Shown one piece after another: positions 16,836-26,077 of a DNA stretch of 64,000 nt. A program made the translations under genes and the position numbers. The DNA is from Halorubrum sp. Atlit-26R. Its GTDB lineage: Archaea; Halobacteriota; Halobacteria; Halobacteriales; Haloferacaceae. The notes under the pieces are model-generated. The model was not told the origin of the DNA. It saw only the letters and a list, made by a program, of their open reading frames with translations, and did no database searches. The stretch covers positions 62,001 through 126,000 of the forward strand of contig NZ_QPLT01000007.1 in assembly GCF_003666015.1 (NCBI RefSeq). The letters run 5' to 3'. Position 1 is the first letter of the stretch, and every line of letters begins with the position of its first letter.

Positions 16836-17819
16836 ATGCTCGGCATCGAACTCACCCCCGAACACGAGCTGTCCCGCCTCGTCGACCTCGGCGTCCGCGC
16901 CGAGGACGCCGGCTACGACGCCGTCTACTCGACGTGTCACTACAACAACCGCGACCCGTGGGCGTTCCTCTCGCGGCTCGCGGCCGCGACCGACTCGGTC
17001 CGGCTCGGCCCGGGCGTCGCCAACCCCTACGAGACCCACCCCGCGACGCTCGCCTCCAAGGTCGCCACCCTCGACGAGGCCTCCGAAGGCCGGGCGGTCT
17101 TCGGCCTCGGCCCCGGCGACCCCTCGACGCTGGCGAACCTCGGGCTCGAAGACGAACGCGGCCTCCGCCCCGTCTTGGAGGCGTTCAAGACCGCACAGAA
17201 GCTCTGGGCCGGCGAGCGCGTCGACCACGAGGGGACCTTCGACGCGACGGACGCGGGGCTCAACTACGAGCCCCCGCAGGGCGCCGGGATTCCGGTCCAC
17301 GTCGGCGGCGAGGGGCCGCACATGTGCCGGATGGCCGCCAAGCACGCCGACGGGCTGCTGTACAACGGCTCGCACCCGAAGGACCTCGCGTGGGCCCGCG
17401 AACAGGTCGACGACGGCCTCGCGGATCGTCCCGATCACCGAGGCGACTTCGACCTGATCGCGTACGCCGCGGTGTCGGTCGCCGAGGACGACACCGCCGC
17501 CCGCGAGGCCGCCCGCCCGCCGGTCGCCTTTATCACCGCGGGCGCCGCGCCGCCCGTCCTGAAGCGCCACGGGATCGACCCGGACGCGGCGACGAAAATC
17601 GGCGACCGCGTCTCGGCCGGCGAGTTCTCCGCCGCCTTCGAGCGCGTGACCCCGGAGATGATAGACGCGTTCTGTATGGCGGGCACCCCCGAGACCGTCC
17701 GCGAGCGCGCCGCCGCGGTCGCCGAGCACGCCGACGGGCTCGTCGTCGGCTCGCCGCTCGGCCCGGACTTGGAGAACGCGGTCGATCTCGCCGCCGAGGC
17801 GGTCGACGGGCTGTTCTGA
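16836..17819 (+). CDS. mer: F420-dependent 5,10-methylene-tetrahydromethanopterin reductase-like (Mer, luciferase family)
   Basis: A 327-residue luciferase-like TIM-barrel protein starting MLGIELTP. Typical blocks are STCHYNNRDPW, LGPGVANPYETHPA, FGLGPGD and the GIPVHVGGEGPHM segment. Mer uses reduced F420 to interconvert methylene- and methyl-tetrahydromethanopterin; haloarchaea lack methanogenesis but keep Mer homologues that probably act on folate-type C1 carriers. It follows cofE with a two-base gap. The exact substrate in this organism is inferred from the family. Confidence 0.85.
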   Translation: MLGIELTPEHELSRLVDLGVRAEDAGYDAVYSTCHYNNRDPWAFLSRLAAATDSVRLGPGVANPYETHPATLASKVATLDEASEGRAVFGLGPGDPSTLANLGLEDERGLRPVLEAFKTAQKLWAGERVDHEGTFDATDAGLNYEPPQGAGIPVHVGGEGPHMCRMAAKHADGLLYNGSHPKDLAWAREQVDDGLADRPDHRGDFDLIAYAAVSVAEDDTAAREAARPPVAFITAGAAPPVLKRHGIDPDAATKIGDRVSAGEFSAAFERVTPEMIDAFCMAGTPETVRERAAAVAEHADGLVVGSPLGPDLENAVDLAAEAVDGLF

Positions 17820-17945
17820 GGCGTCTCGCGGCGAGGGGTCGGGGTCCGGGCACCTCGCGGGCGGATTCTCGCGCCGTGACAATCGAGAATCGGTCCTGAT
17901 AACGTCGGCGGGAGGTTCATAAGCCGTTCTCATCGAGGTCCGGAC

Positions 17946-19697
17946 ATGTCCACGACACGACAGCGCCGCCCGGGGATACGCGGGCGGTACGAGGCCCTCC
18001 TGTGGGGGACGATGGGCGCGATCGGCGTCACGGAGTCGATAGAGCGCAAGGTCGTCACGGCGGTCGGCATCCAGTTCCTCGTCACCGTCGGCATCTTCGT
18101 CACGCAGTTCGTCCTCTCCGGGACCGCCGCGTACGTCGTCTCCGGCGCCCTGTTCCTCGGCGCGGTCGTCGCCATCTACAACACCCTGCTCATCGTCCGA
18201 CGCGACTTCGTCGCCCCGATCCGGGCGTTAGAGCGCGAGGCGGACGCGATCGCCGCGGGAGAGATCGGGGGGACGAGCGGCGTCGACGCGGCCGGTCCGG
18301 CGGAGGACGACCCCGCGGACGCCCTCGATCCGACGCAGCCGGACGAGGTCGGGAACCTCGTCGGCGCCTTCGGCGAGGTCCACGGCTACCTCACGACCGT
18401 CTCGGCGCAGGCGGAGGCGCTCGCGGCACAGGAGTTCGACGACCCGGCGCTCGACGAGGACGTCCCGGGCTCCTTCGGCGAGTCGCTCGACGAGATGGCC
18501 GAGAACCTCGCCGCCTACACGGCCGAGCTGGAGGCGCTCGTCGACGCCTTCGGCGACGCCGCGGAGCGCGCGCAGGACGGCGACCTGACGGCGACCATCG
18601 ACGCGGACGCGCTGGCGACCGATGAGGACCGGTACGCCGAGCTCGTCGACAACTACAACCGGCTCGTCGCGACCCTCGGCGAGACGCTCGGCGACGTCGG
18701 CGCGTTCACCGCCGACGTGGCCGGCACCGCGGACGACGTGCGCGCGAGCATGGACGAGGTCGACGACGCGAGCGGCGAAGTCGCCCGCTCGGTTCAGGAG
18801 ATCTCCGACGGCGCAGCAGAGCAGACGGACGAGTTAGAGGCGATCGCCGGCGAGATGAACACGCTGTCCGCGACGGTCGAGGAGATCGCGGCGAGCGCGG
18901 ACGACGCGGCCGAGACCGCCCGCGACGCGGCCGAGCGCGGGCGCTCCGGGCGCGAGGAGGCGGCCGAGGCGATCGCGGAGCTGGAGGCGCTCGAATCCCG
19001 GATCGGCGAGACGGCGGCCGCGGTCACCGACCTCGCGGAGCGGGTCGGCGAGATCGACGAGATCGCGGCCGTGATCGACGAGATCGCGGAGGAGACCAAC
19101 CTGCTCGCCCTGAACGCCTCCATCGAGGCGGCGCGCGCCGACGGCTCCGGCGACGGATTCGCGGTCGTCGCGGACGAGGTGAAGTCGCTCGCGGAGGAGA
19201 CCCGCGAGTCCGCGGCGGAGATCTCCGGCCGGATCGAGGAGGTCCAAGAGGCGTCGGCGGAGACCGCGGCCGACGCCGAGGAGATGGAGACGCAGGTCGC
19301 CGAGGGCGTCGAGACGATCGAGTCGACGCTGCGGGAGTTCGAGGGGGTCGTCGAGGACGTGACGACGGTCGACGAGACCGTCCAGGAGATCAGCGACGCG
19401 ACCGACGACCAGGCGCGCACGACACAGGAGGTCGTCGACATGGTCGACGGCGTCGCGTCCGTGAGCCGACAGACGGCGACCGAGGCCGAGACCGTCGCGG
19501 CCGCGGCCGAGGAGCAGACCGCGACCGTCTCCGAGGTGACGGGGCAGGTCCACACGCTCTCGGACCAGTCCGACGAGCTGCTCGCGCGGCTGAACGAGTT
19601 CGAGGTGCCGGACGGGTCGGGCGGGGCCGCGACCGCGGTCGGGGCCCCGGCGAGCGGCTCCGGGACGCGGTCGGCGACGGGCGCCGACGACGACTGA
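17946..19697 (+). CDS. Methyl-accepting chemotaxis transducer (Htr) with minimal outer domain
   Basis: A 583-residue transducer. Two membrane helices at about 36-57 and 61-84 are joined by only a few residues, then come HAMP units (from about 85) and a long coiled-coil signalling domain. The signalling tip [16 protein letters not shown] lies at about 382-397 and methylation-type Glu/Gln runs flank it. Such a protein signals to CheA/CheW. With no outside sensory domain it must sense through the membrane, a partner protein or the cytoplasm; rhodopsin-coupled HtrI has a similar layout, but no rhodopsin is next to it. A TATA-like TTCATAAG lies 29 nt upstream of the ATG. Confidence 0.9.
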   Translation: MSTTRQRRPGIRGRYEALLWGTMGAIGVTESIERKVVTAVGIQFLVTVGIFVTQFVLSGTAAYVVSGALFLGAVVAIYNTLLIVRRDFVAPIRALEREADAIAAGEIGGTSGVDAAGPAEDDPADALDPTQPDEVGNLVGAFGEVHGYLTTVSAQAEALAAQEFDDPALDEDVPGSFGESLDEMAENLAAYTAELEALVDAFGDAAERAQDGDLTATIDADALATDEDRYAELVDNYNRLVATLGETLGDVGAFTADVAGTADDVRASMDEVDDASGEVARSVQEISDGAAEQTDELEAIAGEMNTLSATVEEIAASADDAAETARDAAERGRSGREEAAEAIAELEALESRIGETAAAVTDLAERVGEIDEIAAVIDEIAEETNLLALNASIEAARADGSGDGFAVVADEVKSLAEETRESAAEISGRIEEVQEASAETAADAEEMETQVAEGVETIESTLREFEGVVEDVTTVDETVQEISDATDDQARTTQEVVDMVDGVASVSRQTATEAETVAAAAEEQTATVSEVTGQVHTLSDQSDELLARLNEFEVPDGSGGAATAVGAPASGSGTRSATGADDD

Positions 19698-19733
19698 GGA
19701 GAGGGTCCGATCGAGCCCCCGGTTTCCGCCTCT

Positions 19734-19973
19734 TTACTCGGAGTGGCCGCGACCGCCGAGCGAGGGGAGGGTCACGCCGATCTCGTTGAGCAGCGCGCCG
19801 ACCGCGGCGTAGCCGAACACGGCGACGCCGCCGACGAGGAGAAGCTGTCCGACGACGACGAGCAGCGCCGACAGCGGGTCGCCCGCGCCGAGGATCAGGT
19901 CGTTCAGGAAGATGTCGACGAACCGGCCGACGTCGCCGACCAGCCGCGAGACGAAGTCGATGAGCGCGATCAT
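19734..19973 (-). CDS. Small two-helix membrane protein, 79 aa
   Basis: A 79-residue protein. An amphipathic N-terminal part (IALIDFVSRLVGDVGRFVDIF) is followed by two hydrophobic segments at about 31-50 and 51-70 and a short polar end. It resembles small haloarchaeal membrane proteins of unknown role. It is convergent with the transducer gene. Confidence 0.6.
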   Translation of the reverse strand: MIALIDFVSRLVGDVGRFVDIFLNDLILGAGDPLSALLVVVGQLLLVGGVAVFGYAAVGALLNEIGVTLPSLGGRGHSE

Positions 19974-20036
19974 GTGCGGCGTTTGGACCGGGGGGTACTT
20001 GGGTGTTGAGTTCGCGGCGGCGATCCGCCGATCGAT

Positions 20037-20495
20037 TCACCCCTCCGACCGCGGCGTCGCCGCCGCCTCGTCGGCGCGCGCGTACCGCAGCGCCCAGCCG
20101 ATCAGGACGCCCTGAAACGGCAGCCGAATCAGCGCCGCGAGCCGCGCCGGGCCGACGAGCCGGTCCGGGACGAGGTCGGACAGCGTGTCGCTCCGGGCGA
20201 GGTGGACGTTCGCCGGGAACACCGCGACGAGGAGGGCGACGATCCCCCACGCGGACGGGCGTCGCGTCCGCGGTATCGTGACGCCGATACCGAGGACGAT
20301 CTCGGCGATTCCGGAGAGGTAGACGAGTCCCACCGGACTGGGGAACGACGGCGGGACCGCTTCCGCGAAGCGTTCGGGGACCAGGAAGTGGGCGATCCCG
20401 GCGACGACGTACGTCGCGCCCATCAGGGGGGCGAGCGAGGGTCCGGACTCCGTTCCGTCTGCGTCGGTCGAGCGGGGTCGGTCTGCGTCGGTCAT
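20037..20495 (-). CDS. DoxX-like membrane protein
   Basis: A 152-residue protein with a polar acidic start and four membrane helices (about 22-42, 55-72, 82-98, 115-140). Motifs FLVPERFAEAVPP and YLSGIAEIVLGIG match the DoxX/DoxD-like family. These are membrane subunits or partners of quinone-linked redox systems; the actual role of haloarchaeal copies is unknown. The start at 20495 is chosen because it yields the usual length. Confidence 0.75.
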   Translation of the reverse strand: MTDADRPRSTDADGTESGPSLAPLMGATYVVAGIAHFLVPERFAEAVPPSFPSPVGLVYLSGIAEIVLGIGVTIPRTRRPSAWGIVALLVAVFPANVHLARSDTLSDLVPDRLVGPARLAALIRLPFQGVLIGWALRYARADEAAATPRSEG

Positions 20496-20589
20496 ACCTC
20501 GCCACACGAGCGGGAGGCGTATCAGTCCTCGCCGTCCGGGGTTCCGGGAACCGAACCCCTTACGAACGGGCGAGCCCAACGAGGTCGTA

Positions 20590-22491
20590 ATGAACACGTT
20601 GTTCTGGGTGCTGACCGGGATCCTCGCGTACTCCGCGGTCGCGATGTGGCTGCGGAACGAGGGGATCCTCCCGGACGCGTTCAGGGTCTCCGGCCCGGTG
20701 TTGACCCTCCGGACGCTCCGCGGGCGCGCCTTCCTGGGCCGACTCGCGGCGCCGAAGCGGTTCTGGCGCGCGGTCGCCAACCTCGGGCTCGGCGGGGCCT
20801 TGGTGGCGATGGTGGCGTCGTTCGCGCTCATCCTCTCGTCGGCGATGTCCGCGTTCACGAACGCGCAGCCCGCCGCGATCCAGCAGCCGCAGAACTTCCT
20901 CATCATCCCCGGTGTCAACGACTTCCTCCCGCTGTCGGTCGCGCCGGAGATCGTCGCCGGCCTCGCCGGCGCGATGGTGGTCCACGAGGGCGCGCACGGC
21001 CTGCTCTGCCGGGTCGAGGACATCGACATCGACTCGATGGGGCTCGTCTTCTTCGCGCTGCTCCCGGTCGGCGCGTTCGTCGAACCCGACGAGGAGGCGA
21101 CCCAAGAGGCCTCTCGCGGCGCCCGCGCCCGGATGTTCGCGGCCGGCGTCACCGCGAACACGGTGCTGACGATCGTCGTCTTCGCGCTCCTCTTCGGCCC
21201 GGTCGTCGGCGCCATCTCGCCGGCGGCCGGCTACGCGGTCGGCGAGGTGAACCCCGGCTCCCCGGCGGCCGCGGCCGACCTCTCGCAGGGCGACCGGGTC
21301 GTCGAGGTGGCGGGGACGCCGATCGAGACGAGCGGCGAGTTCGAGTCCGCGATCGCCGACGCCGGCGAGTCGGTCGCGCTCACCGTCGACGACGGCGAGA
21401 CGCGGGAGACGGTGACGGTCGACCGCGAGCTACAGGTGGTCGGCTCCGCGGGCGGCAACCCCCTCGGGGTGACCATCGAGGAGGTGCCCGTGACGATCGC
21501 GGCGGTGAACGGCGAGCCGGTCGCCACCGAGTCCGACTTCTTCGACGCGGTCGGCGACGACGAGCGCGCGACGCTGACGGTGACGGGGAACGCGACCGTC
21601 CTCGATCAGGTCCGCGACGCGCCCGGTGCCGAGAACGCGTCCGGCGTCGATACGGCGGCCGAGGAGGGCGCCGTCACAGTCCCCGACGTACCGGTCGGCG
21701 CGTACGTCGTCGGCGTTCAGGAGGGCGGCCCGATCCACGACGAGGGCGCGGCGCTCGGCGAGCCGCTGACGATCGTCTCGGTCGACGGCGAGCGCGTCGT
21801 CGACAACGAGGCGCTCTCGGCCGTCCTCGGCGAGCGCGAGCCCGGTGAGACCGTCCCCGTCACCGTCTTCGACGCCGACGGCGAGCGGACGACGTACGAC
21901 GTGGAGCTCGACGCGCACCCGAACCGCGACGGCGGGTTCATCGGGGTCAGCGTCTTCCCCGGCACGAGCGGGCTCGCGCTCGACGACGTGGGCGTCACCG
22001 AGTACCCCGCCGGCGCCTACCTCGAACTGCTCGGCGGCGACGGCGGTCAGGAGGCCGCGGACGGGCTCCCGCTCGGCGGGGTCACTCAGTCGCCGCTCGG
22101 CCTCGTCTTCGTCGCGCTCATCCTCCCGCTCGGCAGCCTGTTCGGGCTCCCGTTCAACTTCGCGGGGTTCACCGGCGACCTGACCAACTTCTTCGTCGTC
22201 GAGGGGCCGCTCGCGGCGCTCGGCGGCGGGACGTTCCTGCTGGCGAACCTCCTCTTCTGGTCGGGGTGGATCAACATCCAGCTGGCGCTGTTCAACTGCT
22301 TGCCGGCGTTCCCGCTCGACGGCGGCCGCATCCTCCGGATGGTCGCCGAGGCGGTGATCAGCCGGGTCCCGATCAGCGACCGGCACGCCGCGGTGCGGAC
22401 GATCACGGTCTCGTCCGGGCTCGTGATGCTGGCCGGGCTGGTCGCGATGATCTTCGGCAACCAGATACTCACCGCGCTCGGGGTTATCTGA
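20590..22491 (+). CDS. Site-2-protease family membrane metalloprotease (M50) with PDZ domains
   Basis: A 633-residue intramembrane protease. The zinc motif HEGAH is at about 131-135 in a membrane helix, and the second motif LDGGRIL is near 575-581. Between them lie about 340 residues with two PDZ-like regions (GEVNPGSPAAAADLSQGDRVVEV; VGVQEGGPIHDEG). Such enzymes cut membrane-bound substrates, commonly regulators or signal-peptide remnants. The stop codon is only six bases before element B, so read-through into that element is likely. Confidence 0.9.
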   Translation: MNTLFWVLTGILAYSAVAMWLRNEGILPDAFRVSGPVLTLRTLRGRAFLGRLAAPKRFWRAVANLGLGGALVAMVASFALILSSAMSAFTNAQPAAIQQPQNFLIIPGVNDFLPLSVAPEIVAGLAGAMVVHEGAHGLLCRVEDIDIDSMGLVFFALLPVGAFVEPDEEATQEASRGARARMFAAGVTANTVLTIVVFALLFGPVVGAISPAAGYAVGEVNPGSPAAAADLSQGDRVVEVAGTPIETSGEFESAIADAGESVALTVDDGETRETVTVDRELQVVGSAGGNPLGVTIEEVPVTIAAVNGEPVATESDFFDAVGDDERATLTVTGNATVLDQVRDAPGAENASGVDTAAEEGAVTVPDVPVGAYVVGVQEGGPIHDEGAALGEPLTIVSVDGERVVDNEALSAVLGEREPGETVPVTVFDADGERTTYDVELDAHPNRDGGFIGVSVFPGTSGLALDDVGVTEYPAGAYLELLGGDGGQEAADGLPLGGVTQSPLGLVFVALILPLGSLFGLPFNFAGFTGDLTNFFVVEGPLAALGGGTFLLANLLFWSGWINIQLALFNCLPAFPLDGGRILRMVAEAVISRVPISDRHAAVRTITVSSGLVMLAGLVAMIFGNQILTALGVI

Positions 22492-22497
22492 GGCGGT

Positions 22498-22738
22498 GGC
22501 GCGTGCCTCCGAGCGCCCCTCGGGCGCGAGGAGCACGCGCGAGGGAGTCGCGGCCGTTTTTAAACGGCCGCGACGAGGCTGGGGAGGTCCGAGGCGCGGT
22601 GCCGTGCGGCGCGGGGTGGGACTCAAAGGGGCAGCCGCGAGGACGAAGCACGGCGACGTAAGCACCGCAGGAACGAGCGAAGCGAGTGACGAGGAGCGTA
22701 GCGAGCCGCGCGAGTCCTCGCGGCTGGGGCTTTGGAGG
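22498..22738 (+). ncRNA. Candidate structured RNA, element B core
   Basis: Plus strand. It opens with GGCGCGTGCC directly after the protease gene. P4 is CGAGCGCCC/GGGCGCGAG closed by GCGTGC/GCACGC. P3 is a perfect 13-bp hairpin with a two-base loop (arms 22547-22559 and 22562-22574), the most extreme version of P3 in the window. P2 is AGCCGCGAGGAC (22633-22644) with GTCCTCGCGGCT (22714-22725). P1 is CTCAAAG with CTTTGG. There is no TATA box of its own at the 5' end; it could be a 3'-UTR of the protease mRNA. Confidence 0.7.
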
Positions 22739-23029
22739 TTGCCTCCGTCGCTCCGCGATCAGGCACTTATAAACGATCGACTGGGGCGTTGGAGGTTGTC
22801 TCCGTCGCTCCGCGATCAGGTATTTATAAACGATCGACTGGGGCGTTGGAGGTTGTCTCCGTCGCTCCGCGATCAGGTATTTATAAACGATCGACTGGGG
22901 CGTTGGAGGTTGTCGCCGTCGATCCGCGATCAGACATTTATAAACGAGCGGCTGTGGCTTTGGAGATCGTCACCGCGTCGTCGTTCGCGGATAAACAGCC
23001 GACGGCAACACCACGATCCGATTTATAAG
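22739..23029 (+). repeat. 57-bp tandem tail array of element B
   Basis: Four consecutive 57-bp units begin at 22724, 22781, 22838 and 22895. Each runs CTGGGG-C-(T/G)TTGGAGG ... CGATCAG ... TTATAAA, with TTATAAA at 22767, 22824, 22881 and 22938. A fifth diverged unit ends in TTTATAAG at 23022. Units 2 and 3 are nearly identical. All four share the GGGG and TTGGAGG blocks of the core's 3' end. Confidence 0.9.
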
Positions 23030-23174
23030 TAACCGATCGACCACACCGGTTCATACTCCCTCGCTACCGTTCGCCGCCGTTTCCGTACTGCGCGAGATAG
23101 TCAGAATCCTCTCTATTGAAGAGTCGTAACAGACCGAGGGAAACCGGTTTCCGCCGCGGGTGCGACGCCTCCGT

Positions 23175-24422
23175 ATGACCCACTCGCGGACCGTCGAACT
23201 CGAGGGCCACATCATCGACAGCGGCACGATGCAGCGCTGCTTCGGCGCGGTGATGGACCTCGGCGGCTCGTTCGACGTCGAGCAGTTCGACGTCGGGAAA
23301 CACGAGACCGAGGAGTCGTACTGCCGGCTGACAGTCTCCGCGGACGACCCCGAGACGCTGCGGGACATCCTCCACGAGCTCCACCAGAACGGCGCCGTAC
23401 TTGAGGACCCCTCCGAGGTGGACCTCGTCCCGGCGCCCGCGGACAAGGTGGTCCCGCCGAACTTCTACTCGACGACGAACCACCCGACCGAGGTGCTGTA
23501 CGACGGCGAGTGGATCGACGTCGAGCGGATCGAGATGGACTGCGCGTTAGTGGTTGATCCCGAAGGTGCCTCCGACGACTCCGCCCGCGCCTACACCAAG
23601 ACGCTCAACGCGGTCGAGGAGGGCGACCTGATCGCCACCGACCAGTCCGGGATCCGCGTGAACCCGCCGGAGCGCCCGCGGAGCGGCGGCGGCGGCGCGT
23701 TCGGCTTCATGCAGGGCGGCGTCTCCGCCGAGCGCCCCTCCGAGTCGACGATCCGCGAGGTCGCCGAGGAGCTGCGCGCGGTGAAAAACGAGGGCGGCAA
23801 CGTGATGGTCGTCGCCGGGCCGGCCGTGATCCACTCGGGCGCCGGCGACGCGCTCGCGGACCTCGTCGCCGCGGGCTACGTCGACGCGCTCTCCGCGGGC
23901 AACGGGTTCGCCACGCACGACTTGGAGCGCTCAATCTACGGCACCTCGCTCGGGATGAACGTCGAGACGCTCGAACACCCGCGGAAGGGCCACAAACACC
24001 ACATCTGGACCATCTCCGAGATCATCCGCGCGGGCGGGATCGAGGCCGCCGTCGAGGAGGGCATCGTCACGGAGGGGGTGATGTACGAGTGCGTCGAGAA
24101 CGACGTCGACACCGTCCTCGCGGGGTCGATCCGCGACGACGGCCCGCTCCCGGACACGATCACCGACTCCGTGGAGGCGCAGGACGCGATCCGCGAGCAG
24201 GCCCACGAGGCCGACATCGTGATCATGCTCGCGACGCTGCTCCACTCCGTCGCGGTCGGCAACTGTCTCCCCTCGACGACGAAGACCGTCTGCGTCGACA
24301 TCAACCCCGCCACCGTCACCCAGCTGCTCGACCGCGGCTCGGCGCAGGCGATCGGGATGGTCACCGACATCGGGACCTTCGTGCCGACGCTCGCGGAGTT
24401 CGTGCTGGAGGGGGAGAAATGA
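23175..24422 (+). CDS. Archaeal ornithine cyclodeaminase-type protein (TIGR00300 / LOR-SDH family)
   Basis: About 415 residues. The N-terminal domain (1-105) is the LOR/SDH-like bifunctional region (HIIDSGTMQRCFGAVMDLGG), and the C-terminal domain carries a Rossmann-like nucleotide site (GPAVIHSGAGDALADLV). The family includes an archaeal enzyme that converts ornithine to proline and ammonia. ATG 23175 is preferred over an upstream GTG. It overlaps the next acetyltransferase gene by four bases (ATGA), so the two are co-transcribed. Substrate is by family, not proven. Confidence 0.85.
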   Translation: MTHSRTVELEGHIIDSGTMQRCFGAVMDLGGSFDVEQFDVGKHETEESYCRLTVSADDPETLRDILHELHQNGAVLEDPSEVDLVPAPADKVVPPNFYSTTNHPTEVLYDGEWIDVERIEMDCALVVDPEGASDDSARAYTKTLNAVEEGDLIATDQSGIRVNPPERPRSGGGGAFGFMQGGVSAERPSESTIREVAEELRAVKNEGGNVMVVAGPAVIHSGAGDALADLVAAGYVDALSAGNGFATHDLERSIYGTSLGMNVETLEHPRKGHKHHIWTISEIIRAGGIEAAVEEGIVTEGVMYECVENDVDTVLAGSIRDDGPLPDTITDSVEAQDAIREQAHEADIVIMLATLLHSVAVGNCLPSTTKTVCVDINPATVTQLLDRGSAQAIGMVTDIGTFVPTLAEFVLEGEK

Positions 24423-24937
24423 CGCTCGAAATCCGCCCCTACGACCGTGAGCGCGACGCCGACGGCCTCTACGAACTGAAGCTCGCCTTCGAGCGCGGCC
24501 TCGGCGAGAACACGGGCGGCGAGGGGAAGGCGGCCGCCTACGAGGGCAAGCTCACGGACGCGTACCGCGAGCGGTGGCTCGGCTGGGTCGACCGCTGCGT
24601 CGCCGACGACGAGCGGTGCGTGACCGTCGCGGTCGAGGAGACCGAGGACTCCGGGAGCGAGGTCGTCGGCTACGTCTTCGTCCTCCCCGAGCGGCTGTCG
24701 ATGATCTGGGACGCGGCGGTGCTGAACGAGATCTACGTCGCCCCCGACTACCGCGGCACCGGCGTCGCCGACGACTTGATCGACGCCGCGCTCGCGCTCG
24801 CGGCCGATCAGGACCTCCCGCTCGACCGAATTGTCCTCGACGTCGACCCCGCGAACGAGCGCGCGAAGGGGTTCTACGACCGTCACGGCTTCGAGCCGTG
24901 GGGCGAGATGGTGGCGCGGCCGCTGGAGGACGCCTGA
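24419..24937 (+). CDS. GNAT-family N-acetyltransferase
   Basis: A 172-residue acetyltransferase. The acetyl-CoA motif A is visible as EIYVAPDYRGTGVADDLI, and motif B follows in NERAKGFYDRHGFEP. The first 35 residues are acidic and charged. It overlaps the ornithine cyclodeaminase-like gene, hinting at a substrate that is an amine or amino acid, but this is inference from position only. Confidence 0.85.
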   Translation: MTLEIRPYDRERDADGLYELKLAFERGLGENTGGEGKAAAYEGKLTDAYRERWLGWVDRCVADDERCVTVAVEETEDSGSEVVGYVFVLPERLSMIWDAAVLNEIYVAPDYRGTGVADDLIDAALALAADQDLPLDRIVLDVDPANERAKGFYDRHGFEPWGEMVARPLEDA

Positions 24938-25021
24938 CTTCACGGTCGCGCGACCGCGATCGGCCCCGTGACCCGTTCCGACTCCCGAAGCTACAAGCGC
25001 GCTCGCCCGTTCTCGACGGCC

Positions 25022-26008
25022 GTGATACAGATCGGGATCGTCGGCTGCGGCGTCATCGGGAACCGCCTCGCGGCCGCCGTCGACGACCACGACCGCTACG
25101 AACTGGCGGCCGCCTGCGACCTCAACGCGGACCGCGCGGCGTCGCTCGCGGCCGACCACGGCACCGAGCGCACCGCGACGACGACCGACCACGCCTCGCT
25201 CGTCGAGCGCGACGACCTCGACGCGGTGTACGTCGGCGTGCCGCCGCTGGCCCACCGCGAGGTGGTCGCGGACGCGCTCGCGGCCGGCAGGCACGTCATC
25301 TGCGAGAAGCCGATCGCGGCGGACGCGGAGACGGGCCGCGAGCTCGTCGCGCTCGCGGAGGAGACGGACCGCGTCACGGCCGTGAACCTGCCGTTCCGCT
25401 ACACGCCGGGGTTCGTCCGCCTGCGGGAGGCGGTCGCCGACGGCGCGATCGGCGATCCGCGCCGCGTCGAACTCCGGTTCCGATTTCCGCAGTGGCCCCG
25501 CGAGTGGCAGGACGTGGCGTGGCTGGAGTCGCGCGAGCAGGGCGGCCCGCTGCGGGAGGTCGGGACGCACTTCCTGTTCGGCGTTCAGGAGCTGTTCGGC
25601 CCGATAGAGCGCGTCTCCGCCGACGTGGGCTACTCGGGGCCCGAGGCCTACGAGGACGACGTCGTCGGGACCTTCCGGGCCGACGGCGTCCGGGGGACGA
25701 TCGACCTGCTGTGCGACCACGAGGGCGACGAGGAGAACAGCGTCACGGTCGTCGGCGACGAGGCGTCGCTGTCGCTGACCGAGTGGTACCGGCTCGTGCG
25801 GAATCGGGGGCGCGAGGGCGAAGAGACGCTCGTCGACGAGCGCGGCGACACCGTGAGCGCGCTCCTGACGGAGTTCGCCGGCGCGGTCGACGGCGACGGC
25901 GGCGACCTCGTCTCCTTCGCCGAGGCGACGCGCGTTCAGGCGGTGCTCGACGCGATCCACGCCTCGGACGGGGACCGGGTTCACCTCGGTGCGGGCGCTG
26001 AGAGATAA
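25022..26008 (+). CDS. Gfo/Idh/MocA-family NAD(P)-dependent oxidoreductase
   Basis: A 328-residue oxidoreductase. The dinucleotide motif GIVGCGVIGNR starts at residue 4, and the catalytic-region signature CEKPIAADAETGRELV is intact. The second domain has the usual long sheet. The GTG at 25022 places the Rossmann motif at the very start as in relatives; an in-frame GTG at 24968 would add an unlikely 18-residue leader. It probably oxidises or reduces a sugar or inositol derivative; the substrate is unknown. Confidence 0.85.
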   Translation: MIQIGIVGCGVIGNRLAAAVDDHDRYELAAACDLNADRAASLAADHGTERTATTTDHASLVERDDLDAVYVGVPPLAHREVVADALAAGRHVICEKPIAADAETGRELVALAEETDRVTAVNLPFRYTPGFVRLREAVADGAIGDPRRVELRFRFPQWPREWQDVAWLESREQGGPLREVGTHFLFGVQELFGPIERVSADVGYSGPEAYEDDVVGTFRADGVRGTIDLLCDHEGDEENSVTVVGDEASLSLTEWYRLVRNRGREGEETLVDERGDTVSALLTEFAGAVDGDGGDLVSFAEATRVQAVLDAIHASDGDRVHLGAGAER

Positions 26009-26043
26009 CCCGACCGCGGAGCCGCGGCCCGGGAACGCCCGAC

Positions 26044-26053
26044 AGGAATTATG
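26044..26053 (+). promoter_or_regulatory. Probable TATA box of the UspA gene
   Basis: AT-rich GGAATTATGT about 28 nt before ATG 26078. The spacing suits a leaderless transcript and argues that the in-frame ATG inside this box is not the start. Confidence 0.4.
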
Positions 26054-26077
26054 TGTCTCACGGACCCATCTCCGCGT

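Noticed and set aside
17946-19697. Rhodopsin-transducer pair.
   Set aside because: No seven-helix retinal protein is encoded next to or near the transducer.
22724-22951. Regular 57-bp direct repeats suggest a CRISPR array.
   Set aside because: The repeats are contiguous with no unique spacers, each contains a TATA box, and no cas gene is in the window.
22496-23032. Open frames across element B with repeated 'LGRWRLSPSLRDQ' peptides.
   Set aside because: The repeated peptide is only the 57-bp repeat translated. Other elements do not keep the frame, and no start signal exists.
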